From the NCBI RefSeq assembly GCF_017811155.1, contig NZ_JACVCV010000007.1:124001-188000 (forward strand): 64,000 bases of DNA, written 5' to 3'. A program made the translations under genes and the position numbers. The DNA is from Lunatimonas salinarum. GTDB taxonomy: Bacteria > Bacteroidota > Bacteroidia > Cytophagales > Cyclobacteriaceae. How positions within the stretch are numbered: the stretch's first letter is position 1; every line of letters begins with the position of its first letter. Of the stretch, positions 18,766 to 26,899 are shown in pieces. The notes under the pieces were generated by a model. That model was not told the DNA's origin. It saw only the letters and a program-made list of their open reading frames with translations, and ran no database searches.

Positions 18766-18975
18766 AAGTAGGCCGGCAGTCTCGTTTACAAGGTAATCCA
18801 CCGTTACGCTGAATGCAACGGCGATTTTCTTTGCTGTCTCTAACGATGGTAAGGCTTCGTTGCGTTCGTACCTGCCAATAGCCTCTCTTGAAGCCCCGAT
18901 TTTTTTGGCCAGTTCTGTTTGCGACCAGCCGTTTTGCTTGCGTAGCTGCGCAATCATGTTACCTACTTTAGTCAT
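18748..18975 (-). CDS. XRE-family HTH regulator, truncated by frameshift
   Basis: A helix-turn-helix protein of 75 residues: GNMIAQLRKQNGWSQTELAK followed by KIGASREAIGRYERNEALP is a textbook XRE domain. After ETAGL the frame runs into LLINSP and stops, while the expected C-terminal segment continues in another frame (18641-18765). The DNA-binding domain is intact, so the short product could still bind its operator, but the dimerisation or partner-binding tail is lost. ATG 18975 is preferred over ATG 19005 because a -7 box TATTTTTG lies at 19014-19021. It heads the antitoxin-toxin operon and probably autoregulates it (inference). Confidence 0.75.
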   Translation of the reverse strand: MTKVGNMIAQLRKQNGWSQTELAKKIGASREAIGRYERNEALPSLETAKKIAVAFSVTVDYLVNETAGLLLINSP

Positions 18976-19013
18976 GATTACACCTTTAAACCGATGATTA
19001 TGCATTATTAACT

Positions 19014-19021
19014 CAAAAATA
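19014..19021 (-). promoter_or_regulatory. -7 box (TATTTTTG) of the TA operon
   Basis: A TAnnTTTG element 38 bases upstream of the regulator ATG at 18975. A matching TTTG at -33 is absent, so the promoter may be weak or activator-dependent. Confidence 0.35.
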
Positions 19022-19078
19022 CGATAAAAAGATACATGAAAGAATTATGTTGTCCGGCTAAATCACGAAAATTGATAT

Positions 19079-19114
19079 AAAGGCCCCTGAATTCATTTCC
19101 TGAGGGCCTTTTTA
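19079..19114 (+). terminator. Bidirectional terminator-like hairpin
   Basis: AAAGGCCC and GGGCCTTTTT flank a loop of about 15 bases. The T-run is strong on the plus strand (CCTTTTTATT) and shorter on the minus strand. It insulates the TA operon from the right-hand repeat and from the HiPIP operon. Confidence 0.6.
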
Positions 19115-19167
19115 TTGAAGTTCAAAAAGCACCCCCTATCCGGAGAGGAATAGCTATGTTTGCACCT

Positions 19168-19395
19168 CGACTGCGTGTAGAATCGGCTACACTCTCCTAT
19201 TCCGAACCTCCTTTGCTTTTGCAATCCCATTTATGCCATTTGCAATGGCTTATTAAAGAACGTCTTAGTAAACAAAGAACAGCAATTTCGAGGTCGGTCT
19301 GCATAAGTAATGAAAAGGCAGGCTAACCAAACATCTGTCAACAAATTACAGTCTTTTTATTTAATTTGTGAATGCTACGCAGATAACCAATGCGG
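19168..19395. repeat. 228-bp direct repeat, right copy
   Basis: It matches 17396-17623 base for base in register with a minority of substitutions, and closes the 1.77-kb segment carrying the TA operon. It is followed directly by the palindromic block CGGGATCCCGATTACCGGGA (from 19403), which echoes the GCGGGATCCC block before the left copy. Confidence 0.85.
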
Positions 19396-19459
19396 GATCC
19401 CGATTACCGGGATCCCGCCGTAGGCCTATTGGTTTCTTTTGGCAGAATCTAACGATTGA

Positions 19460-19810
19460 TTAACCTTGATCCACCCGGGGAGCCCAATAGGTGCAGTAGG
19501 CTTCGGGCTTTACGGGGCCCTTAAAGAGCTGACAGCCCCCGCATTTTCGGGTCTCGGTTGGGGGCAGGTAGAGCTGACAGTTGTCGCAACTATTGTCGGC
19601 GATGGGCGTTTTTTCCACATACGCAAGCTGATTTCGTTTGCTGATCTCCGCCTCGGGCAATCCGCTCAGATCTGCGCAGTCGGTAATGGCAGCGAGGTCG
19701 TATTCTTTGGAAGACCCGGAAGACCCTCCCGAACAGGCCGCTATCAACGGAAGTACAACCCACGCACTACCGTGCTGGATCAGGTTTTTCAAGACTTTTC
19801 TTCTATGCAT
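19460..19810 (-). CDS. High-potential iron-sulfur protein (HiPIP)
   Basis: Small periplasmic electron carrier (116 residues) with one [4Fe-4S] cluster. Cysteines at 75 and 78 (CDNC), 93 (CGGCQLFKGPV) and 106 (AYCTYWAP) follow HiPIP spacing; Cys90 is extra. The N-terminus has a twin-arginine motif (HRRKVLKNL) followed by a hydrophobic stretch and a possible lipobox (IAAC), consistent with Tat export of a folded cluster protein and lipid anchoring. It is the last gene of a minus-strand operon, 13 bases after the PVC-type dehydrogenase, for which it is a natural electron acceptor. Confidence 0.88.
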   Translation of the reverse strand: MHRRKVLKNLIQHGSAWVVLPLIAACSGGSSGSSKEYDLAAITDCADLSGLPEAEISKRNQLAYVEKTPIADNSCDNCQLYLPPTETRKCGGCQLFKGPVKPEAYCTYWAPRVDQG

Positions 19811-19823
19811 GATTTGAAGGACT

Positions 19824-21917
19824 TTACAAATTGCTGGTAATCAGTTTCAATAATTCGGCTGGGTTTTCGGTGTTTTCAGCCAGCGCATCCAGAAATACTT
19901 TCAGTTCGGGCTTAGTTTCTTCGTGCTTTTTCAGCCCTTTTGAAAGGCCGTCCAGACCTGCTTTTTGCCAGGCCTCACCAGCTTTGGTTACATATTGCGT
20001 ATACGTTTCCAACGATTTCTTTTCCCCGTTTGAACCCAGAATATAAGCCGTTTCCCGGATCACCTCCTCTTTCCACGTGTCTTCTGTGCTTCCAAAACCT
20101 GCCTTTTCAAAAAGAGCTGTCAGGAAAATAGGCTCCGTTACTCCTTTGGCGCTTAAGATAGCCGTTCTATACCAACGGTTTTCGCCCCGTTTTGCCAAAT
20201 GCAGCGCTAAGGTTTCCAAACTTTCTTTGTCCGTGTGGTTTCCCAAACTCAACAGCGCCTGAAGCGCCACCGTGGCATTCTCATGGGCACTTAGTTTCTG
20301 TATGGTAGGTTTTAACGGAGGGAAACGCTCAGCCAGTTGCAGTCCATGGCGTAGCACTTCCGGGTGCGTATGGGTTAGTAATGTATCCACGTGTCCTGCT
20401 GTCAAAAGACCCCAGGCTTCCAAAACATAGGCTGCGTGCAGACGGGTCTGGGGTGTTTCGTGGTTCTGAATGATGTCATCTAAACTGGTTTGGTTTTCCG
20501 GTGCTCCTTTTTCCAAAAGCAGCCGCTGCGCATTGGATCGGTACCAGCCGTTTGGATGGGCCAGTAGCTCAATGAGTTGGCTGGTACTTGCTTTGCTTAG
20601 ATCCACGGTGGCAGGACGACGTTCCGATTCATTTTTGGGTCTAATCCTATATATTCTACCGTGATTCTCTCCATACATAAAGTCCATTTCGGCTTTTAGA
20701 TCATCGGGAATGGACACGGGAGTTTCTATGTGCTGACGGTAAAAATCCAACACATACAGGTAGCCGTCCGGTCCGATGGCAAAGCTCGTTGGTCTGAACC
20801 AAGGGTCGGTAGAGGCTAAAAATTCCCGGGTTTTTTCTTCGGCTGCACGTTGGGCCGTAAATACTGGATCGTTCGGGTTTTTCACCAATACATCCCTGTG
20901 AATGAGGTTTCCGGCAACTTCACCCGTAAAAATATTCCCTCGGAACGCTTCCGGAAAGGCATCTCCGTTGTAAACGGTCCCTCCCGAAGCGCCTGTAAAA
21001 TACTTTTCCGCATGCTCCACGCGATCCAGTTTTTGCTCTTGATATTGGATGTTGCGCCTTCTGGTTCTTTCGGCACGCCAATAGGGCGGAGGAGTTTGCT
21101 GGAACATCTCAAAATCATGATCGGAAATATTGAGGTTGACATTCAGGGAGGAAAGATGTCCATGGCGCTCCAAATACCTTCTTGGGATCACCGCCTGTTG
21201 CAGGTGAAGGGTGTTTTGGGTGAAAAACTTGTTGTTCCAGTCATCCAATGTGTGGCCAAACTGCGCTGTACCGCTTTCCAGTTCAAATTCATCGGTGTCC
21301 AAGCGAAACCGAAAATCGGCACCCCGCATGCTTATTTTTCCGGCCTCCGGTTTGCGCAGGTAGCTCACATCTCCGGGCTGTCCGTTATTGGCGGCATAAA
21401 TCCAATTATCCAAACCGAAACGTAGGTTGGTGATTTGTGCTTCCGAGTTGTTTTCAAAGAATCCTTCAAAGAGGACTTCTTTTACATCTGCTTTTTCATC
21501 CCTATCAGTATCTTTGAGGTAATAGATGTGGGGTGCGGAGGTGACGATCAGTCCCCCTTTCCAAGGTAGCATGGAGGTGGCGTCGGGCAATCCCTCGGCA
21601 AATATCACCGATTCATCCACCATACCATCTCCGTTGGTGTCTTTCAATAAACGTATCCGTCCCCGGCCTTTGCCTTCTTCCGGCTTGTAGGGATAATCAG
21701 GCATTTCTACTACGTAGGCGCCACCTTTTTCGTCAAAGACCATCTCCACAGGATCCCACACATGGGGTTCAGCAGCAAATAGTTCGATCACAAAATCCTC
21801 GTGTAAGTCAAACGTTGCCATAGATGCCTCTGGACTCAGTGCATCAGCGTATTTCTGTTCCTGACAGGAGAGTGTTAGGATGACTGGCAGGATAAGGAGG
21901 AGGTTTCTAATGTTCAT
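19824..21917 (-). CDS. PVC-type membrane-bound dehydrogenase-like lipoprotein with HEAT repeats
   Basis: Roughly 697 residues. After a lipoprotein signal (LTLSC) comes the beta-propeller-like N-terminal domain of the 'putative membrane-bound dehydrogenase' family (TIGR02604-like): FVIELFAAEPHVWDPVEM, DTNGDGMVDESVIFAEGLPD, GPDGYLYVLDFYRQHIE. The second half (about 440-690) is helical and HEAT-like. Relatives usually end in a cytochrome c domain with CxxCH; here no such motif exists and the only cysteine in the mature protein is the lipid anchor. The adjacent HiPIP may take over electron transfer. ATG 21917 gives a compact signal peptide; an in-frame ATG at 21935 is also possible. Substrate unknown, presumably a sugar or sugar derivative. 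Confidence 0.82.
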   Translation of the reverse strand: MNIRNLLLILPVILTLSCQEQKYADALSPEASMATFDLHEDFVIELFAAEPHVWDPVEMVFDEKGGAYVVEMPDYPYKPEEGKGRGRIRLLKDTNGDGMVDESVIFAEGLPDATSMLPWKGGLIVTSAPHIYYLKDTDRDEKADVKEVLFEGFFENNSEAQITNLRFGLDNWIYAANNGQPGDVSYLRKPEAGKISMRGADFRFRLDTDEFELESGTAQFGHTLDDWNNKFFTQNTLHLQQAVIPRRYLERHGHLSSLNVNLNISDHDFEMFQQTPPPYWRAERTRRRNIQYQEQKLDRVEHAEKYFTGASGGTVYNGDAFPEAFRGNIFTGEVAGNLIHRDVLVKNPNDPVFTAQRAAEEKTREFLASTDPWFRPTSFAIGPDGYLYVLDFYRQHIETPVSIPDDLKAEMDFMYGENHGRIYRIRPKNESERRPATVDLSKASTSQLIELLAHPNGWYRSNAQRLLLEKGAPENQTSLDDIIQNHETPQTRLHAAYVLEAWGLLTAGHVDTLLTHTHPEVLRHGLQLAERFPPLKPTIQKLSAHENATVALQALLSLGNHTDKESLETLALHLAKRGENRWYRTAILSAKGVTEPIFLTALFEKAGFGSTEDTWKEEVIRETAYILGSNGEKKSLETYTQYVTKAGEAWQKAGLDGLSKGLKKHEETKPELKVFLDALAENTENPAELLKLITSNL

Positions 21918-21956
21918 TTTATCGTTGGATTGCATGGTTGTTTGTTCTAAATCGTA

Positions 21957-24356
21957 TTAAGGAATGGAGGCGTTTATGGGTTTAAAACTCAATTGGCGGT
22001 CCATAAATCGGTAAGCGGCCTGTCGTACTTCCAGTGGAAAATCATGGCCGGCGTCCGGAAAATGTACTTCCAGATTTTCAGAAACCCCCAGGTACTTAAA
22101 TACAGGTTCGATCTCGCCGAGCGCGTGTTTCACGCCTTTTACATCGAAATTTCCGTCGCCGGTAGGAGAATTGGAAAAGAAGGCCCGGGGAGCTAATATG
22201 GAGATGATATCCGTGAAATCAAAGGGAAGCCGTTTATCGGGCATATATTCCCGTATTTTGGGCATGTACCGATCCTGGGCCCAAGGTCCCAGACGGCCCC
22301 CGTACCGTTTGGAAGCTTCTTCTCCAATATCATAGTAATCAAAGGGGGTCCAGCCACAACTGCTGACAATCACCTGGATCCGCTCATCAAAGGCACTTAC
22401 AAACAGCGCATTGTGCCCGCCCAGTGAATGCCCGATGACTCCGATGCGGCTGCCGTCTACTTCCGGTAGCGCCTGCAGGAGATCAATTCCGCGCATGTGA
22501 TTCCAGATCGCCAGCATAGTAGCCGACTCAAAGCCATCTGTTTCGAAATCATGGTCTTTCAGATCTCCAAAACTTGGGTAATCCGGGGCCAAAACCACAT
22601 AGCCACGGGCGGCCAGTTCCCTCGCCACCGCACGGTTTTCCAGGGTGGTTTGTCCATCCACGATTTTTTTGCCCGGATCTCCGGTACTATGCAGGGCCAG
22701 TATTGCCGGTGTGCCGAGCGACCTGGTTTCCCTTGGAAGGTACAAAAATGCCGGCACCCAGAATCCGCTATGAGCTTCGTAGGAGATGGTGTACCGGGTG
22801 AAATACTCGTTGGTAAGCGTATCCAGATAGTCAACCCGGGGAGTTTGTACCTGTTCTCTGGAAGGAAGTGCTCCCATCACTTTTTCCATGTTTCGCAGCA
22901 CCTCTTGCCGGTTTTGCTGCCATTCTCCCAGATTGGAAATGCCTCCTTTTTCCGGTTTTTTCTGTGTAATTGCGGGAATCAGGTCGCTCTTAATCGGTTT
23001 ATAATCGAGCAATTGGTTGATTGCTTTGCTCACAATGGGTTCAGCTGCTGCGGTGGTGGGGCTGGTCGATATTTCATAGCCTCCCTGCTCGTAGGCTGCT
23101 GCGGTACCTATGTAGAAGGGGCCATAGTCGGCATAGGCCGCCATATGCACCTGTAGGCCGGGTTTATAGCGTTTAGCAGCCAATTGATACTCTACAAATA
23201 ATTCCCCCGGCAGAAGGAGTACCCGCGTATCACCCAAATACAGGCAGGAAATGGGGTTGGAATAGCCGGATTCCATCCGTTCCTTCCAGGCTAGCTTTTG
23301 CAGGTAATTTGTCCGCCAGCGCATGTCTTTTTCAAGCATCTCCTGACGTATCTGGGCTACGTTGGCTGCTATGGGCAGGTCCACATTTACGACTTTCCAG
23401 TCTATCTCGTTGCCCGAAATGGGGGTTTTTTGGGTATTTTCCCAGGCGGCTTTCATACCTGCGGCCAACCGTTGGGCGAGGATCAGTCGGTTTTCTTTGG
23501 AGCCATCGTTGTATTTGCCTGCGGTCACGTTGGCACCTGCGCCATTGAAATGCACGTGAAGGGCTTCCGGTACTTCCAGTTCCCGAAGGTACCTCGCCAA
23601 ACCTGGGAAATCCGGATTGGCGATTTTTGTTAAGTAGTAGCTTTGAGGATGTACGGCATAGAAACTTAGTACGGCTACAGGTGTATCGTCTCTCCAAAAG
23701 CTGAGTAGGCTGACGGTTGGATCTATGACTCCCTCCGGAAAGGCCCGGATCGCAGCGTCCTTGGTAGCCGATGTACGGGAGTGTATTGCCTTTCCATCGG
23801 AGCCGATGATCCGGCGGTTAGAGGCGACCTTTTCCACCTTCGCTTCCCCATGTCCGATATGGGTGACGGGAACGGCATAAACCAGGGATTTTCGAATGGT
23901 TTGGGCCAAATGGTGTCCAAATGCCCGTTGGAAGGTACCCTCATAGGAAAGCGGGTCTATGCCCGCGGCTTTAAGTATCCGCTCTGCTGAAAAATCACTG
24001 ATCGGTGCGTCGTGTTGGTGCACGGTATGCACCGATACACGTGACGGTATCGTACCCGCTGCTTCGGCAATAACGGACTTGAAGAAGTCCTGGCTTTCAT
24101 TGGCAATGCCGATCCAATCGATGGCGCAAAGTACGATGGGAAGCCCCGAGCCTGACAGGACAATACCCCGGGCACGCAGTCCAAGTTCGCCTGCCTTTTC
24201 CATCTGATCATAGGCCAAATAGGAACCGACCGGAGGAGTTGCATCCATGTCAAAGGTAGCCAATCTAAGCGGGGCTAGTTGGGCGCTTGCCGTGCCAAAA
24301 AAGGCCAAGCAAAGCAAGAAAGTAAACAGAACGAAAAGACGCTTTTGTGTTTTCAT
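21957..24356 (-). CDS. Fusion: neutral-ceramidase-like domain plus alpha/beta hydrolase
   Basis: Secreted protein of 799 residues (signal peptide to about residue 25, ending SAQ) with two catalytic modules. Residues 30-440 resemble neutral/alkaline ceramidase-like proteins: VHTVHQHDAP and FYAVHPQSYY supply histidine-rich metal-site-like segments, and HFNGAGANVTAGKYND follows. Residues 520-790 form an alpha/beta hydrolase of the acetyl-esterase/dienelactone-hydrolase type with GHSLGGH (Ser644) and PDAGHDF (His771). Ceramidase-like domains in sugar-degradation loci may not act on ceramide, so the substrate is open. It lies 3 bases after another double-domain esterase, 39 bases before the dehydrogenase start, within one operon. 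Confidence 0.82.
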   Translation of the reverse strand: MKTQKRLFVLFTFLLCLAFFGTASAQLAPLRLATFDMDATPPVGSYLAYDQMEKAGELGLRARGIVLSGSGLPIVLCAIDWIGIANESQDFFKSVIAEAAGTIPSRVSVHTVHQHDAPISDFSAERILKAAGIDPLSYEGTFQRAFGHHLAQTIRKSLVYAVPVTHIGHGEAKVEKVASNRRIIGSDGKAIHSRTSATKDAAIRAFPEGVIDPTVSLLSFWRDDTPVAVLSFYAVHPQSYYLTKIANPDFPGLARYLRELEVPEALHVHFNGAGANVTAGKYNDGSKENRLILAQRLAAGMKAAWENTQKTPISGNEIDWKVVNVDLPIAANVAQIRQEMLEKDMRWRTNYLQKLAWKERMESGYSNPISCLYLGDTRVLLLPGELFVEYQLAAKRYKPGLQVHMAAYADYGPFYIGTAAAYEQGGYEISTSPTTAAAEPIVSKAINQLLDYKPIKSDLIPAITQKKPEKGGISNLGEWQQNRQEVLRNMEKVMGALPSREQVQTPRVDYLDTLTNEYFTRYTISYEAHSGFWVPAFLYLPRETRSLGTPAILALHSTGDPGKKIVDGQTTLENRAVARELAARGYVVLAPDYPSFGDLKDHDFETDGFESATMLAIWNHMRGIDLLQALPEVDGSRIGVIGHSLGGHNALFVSAFDERIQVIVSSCGWTPFDYYDIGEEASKRYGGRLGPWAQDRYMPKIREYMPDKRLPFDFTDIISILAPRAFFSNSPTGDGNFDVKGVKHALGEIEPVFKYLGVSENLEVHFPDAGHDFPLEVRQAAYRFMDRQLSFKPINASIP

Positions 24357-24358
24357 GA

Positions 24359-26728
24359 TTAGGGAGTCAGTTGCTGTTGAACCCAGTCTACCAGTTCCTT
24401 TTGGTGGGCAGGAGTAAATTGGCTAAAAGTCCGAGGGGTTTTCTGGTTGATACGTACGTTGCCATGTAGTCCGTACACACGGTTCGCAAGGGAAATACTG
24501 TGGGTGACGGCACGAAGATCTGCGTGGCGGTCCATTTCTGGTGTGAAAAGCAGTAACGGTTTCGGGGCGATTGCCGCCAGAATTTCCGGAAAGTCAACAG
24601 GTATACGTTTTTCACTGCCCAGGAAGTAGCCCAATCTCGGAATTAACCCATACAGGTGTGAATAGGCCCGAATACCCTCGTACTCTTGGGATGAAGTATA
24701 TTCTCTCCATGGAGTGAAAGCCGAGGCGGCAGCTACGCCGGCAACCCGGTCGTCCATGGCGGCGGTAAGCAGACTGATGGTACCGCCCAGACTATATCCT
24801 CCCAAGAAAATGCTGTTTGTGTCAATGAGCTCGATCTCCTGCAGGGCATCCATGGCGGCCTGTACATCGGTTACCATTTTCCCCATCTTGGACCAACCGG
24901 GGTAGCGTTCGTAGAAGTCCGTTCCCTCTTCGATACGGCTACCGTAACCTAGCTGATCAAAGACCATCACCGCGATGCCTTTGTCCAGAAAATCTGATAT
25001 CAAGGGATTGAGTAAGCGGTCAAAACCGGTATTGATGAATTTATGGGACCAGATGATTACGGGGAATTTTCCGCCTTTCGGCTGATGTATTTTTCCATCT
25101 TGATCGGCGGGAAAGTAGAGGGCTGCGTATTGGTAGTCACCCATGGCACGATACGGAGCGATATTCCTTCTTACGCTGTTTTTTGGGTTGGGGCGTTGGA
25201 TCAACTGATCCATATAATCTTCTCGTTCACTTAACTCGGTAATCGCTGCTGGTCCTATTCCAGGAGGCGTTTTTCCCAGTAATAGCTCCAACCCTTCACG
25301 GACTTGTGCTTTTCGGCCGGCCCAATCCGAACGGGATGCCACACCTGAAAGCAACGGTGGGTTGGCAGGGTCAACCTCCCGGAAGTCCATGGGATTGATC
25401 GGCGCCGATTGCTTAGCTGACCAACTATAAAAGCTGTAAGGATAGTACAGCCGATTGTACCAGGTTTTGTCAGAACGCCCAAATTGGATATCCAACCAAT
25501 CTACGTAAGATTCTAAATCCCGTGCGGCAACCCCATGGCCTCCGTCCCGGAACCGTAGACCGATTCGGTCAGGCGCTCCCAAAAATTCATAAACCCGTTT
25601 TACGGAGTGAAAATTTTGCTCGATGGCCCAGGGATCTCCGCCACCTTCTTCCCGGATGGAGGAACTCAGCAAAAGCGCGTTGGGAGCGATCAGGGCCATC
25701 AGGGAGTTTTGATCGATCGGGAGTTTGTGTTCCCGTCCATTGTAGAAACGTAACCTTGGGTGGAACCATTGCGGACGGATGGAATTTAAGTAGTCCAGTG
25801 ATTCGTTTTCATGCCGTTCGTCGGTGTATCTATATGGAATCTCCCCACCTGTGCCGCCGCTGCTGCTTATGACGGCCGTGAAGCGGGGATCAAAGGCTCC
25901 GGCAAGGAGGGAGAGCTTTCCGTTTCTAGAGTGCCCCGTGAGGGCTATTTTCGATTTATCTACCTCGGGCAGCGTGTAGAGGTAATCCACTGCCCGGGAT
26001 GCGCCCCATGCCCTGGTCATCAGCGCGGTCCAATCGTACCCCGGATAAACTTCCTGATAAAGAATGGTATCGTCAAATTCATCCGCGCCGGCATAGATCA
26101 CACCCATATACCCCCTTCTGACAGCGATCTGTGCCCAGCCACGGTGGTTCCATTGCGTGAGGAAAACCGGAAAGGGCCCTTCGCCGGGAAGCGTAAATAC
26201 TTCCAGGTTTAGTTTGGCTTCCGGATGTGCTCCAAACCGCAGCTCAATCCGTTGTACCCGCACGTCGTTTTCCAGACGCTCCTCCAAAAGTTGGCTGGTT
26301 AGGTTGGTTGGGGGATCCGGGAAGGTGCCGGCAAAGAGTTCCTTCACTTTTTCTTTGATCCAGTCCCGCTGCGTGTGCCATTGGGACCTGTTGGTGATGG
26401 GCAGGGACTGTTCACCTTCGTTCCAAACCAAGGGGTCTGGCAACATCGGAATGGAAGGCATTCGGTCGAAGTTTGGAGGCAGCTCGCCCGTTCGAGATTG
26501 CCAAGCGTCCCAAGTGCTGTCCTGTGCACTTAAACGAACGAACGAAGCAAAGACATCCCTCGGTCGTTGCTTGGGAGTGGGGTGGGGTCGGTTTTGTCCT
26601 ATAAGCTCCCGCAGATAGGCGTTCCTTTTTTGGAGCTCACCCTCTTGGCCATGGACAATCTCTGGGATGACCATAATGAGCATCCATAGAAAACATACTG
26701 GTAATAGGTGAAGCGTCCTACCTCTCAT
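24359..26728 (-). CDS. Double esterase: glucuronoyl-esterase-like (CE15) plus alpha/beta hydrolase
   Basis: First gene of the operon; 789 residues from ATG 26728 (a TTG at 26758 would add ten residues). The export signal runs to about residue 28. The N-terminal hydrolase has GHSRNGK (Ser267), close to the GCSRxGK signature of CE15 glucuronoyl esterases, together with GGDPWAIEQNF and the catalytic histidine in RDGGHGV (His398). The C-terminal half is a second alpha/beta hydrolase with GGYSLGGT (near residue 650) and TPEMDRHADL. Both parts look catalytically competent. CE15 enzymes cut ester links between glucuronate and lignin or other groups, so the protein may de-esterify a uronic-acid-containing polymer; this is inference. 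Confidence 0.82.
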   Translation of the reverse strand: MRGRTLHLLPVCFLWMLIMVIPEIVHGQEGELQKRNAYLRELIGQNRPHPTPKQRPRDVFASFVRLSAQDSTWDAWQSRTGELPPNFDRMPSIPMLPDPLVWNEGEQSLPITNRSQWHTQRDWIKEKVKELFAGTFPDPPTNLTSQLLEERLENDVRVQRIELRFGAHPEAKLNLEVFTLPGEGPFPVFLTQWNHRGWAQIAVRRGYMGVIYAGADEFDDTILYQEVYPGYDWTALMTRAWGASRAVDYLYTLPEVDKSKIALTGHSRNGKLSLLAGAFDPRFTAVISSSGGTGGEIPYRYTDERHENESLDYLNSIRPQWFHPRLRFYNGREHKLPIDQNSLMALIAPNALLLSSSIREEGGGDPWAIEQNFHSVKRVYEFLGAPDRIGLRFRDGGHGVAARDLESYVDWLDIQFGRSDKTWYNRLYYPYSFYSWSAKQSAPINPMDFREVDPANPPLLSGVASRSDWAGRKAQVREGLELLLGKTPPGIGPAAITELSEREDYMDQLIQRPNPKNSVRRNIAPYRAMGDYQYAALYFPADQDGKIHQPKGGKFPVIIWSHKFINTGFDRLLNPLISDFLDKGIAVMVFDQLGYGSRIEEGTDFYERYPGWSKMGKMVTDVQAAMDALQEIELIDTNSIFLGGYSLGGTISLLTAAMDDRVAGVAAASAFTPWREYTSSQEYEGIRAYSHLYGLIPRLGYFLGSEKRIPVDFPEILAAIAPKPLLLFTPEMDRHADLRAVTHSISLANRVYGLHGNVRINQKTPRTFSQFTPAHQKELVDWVQQQLTP

Positions 26729-26899
26729 TGGATTTGTTAGCTGTTTGACATCTGCCAAGTGGTTTAAATTTAAGCCAAAATTTGCTTATCCTAACAGCAA
26801 TGTCTAAATTTTGTGATAAATGGGCACGTTTAGCGTGTAGGTACACGGTATCCCCGTGACTTTTGCCTATTTTGCTCCCTAATTAAACTCCTCTAGCCG

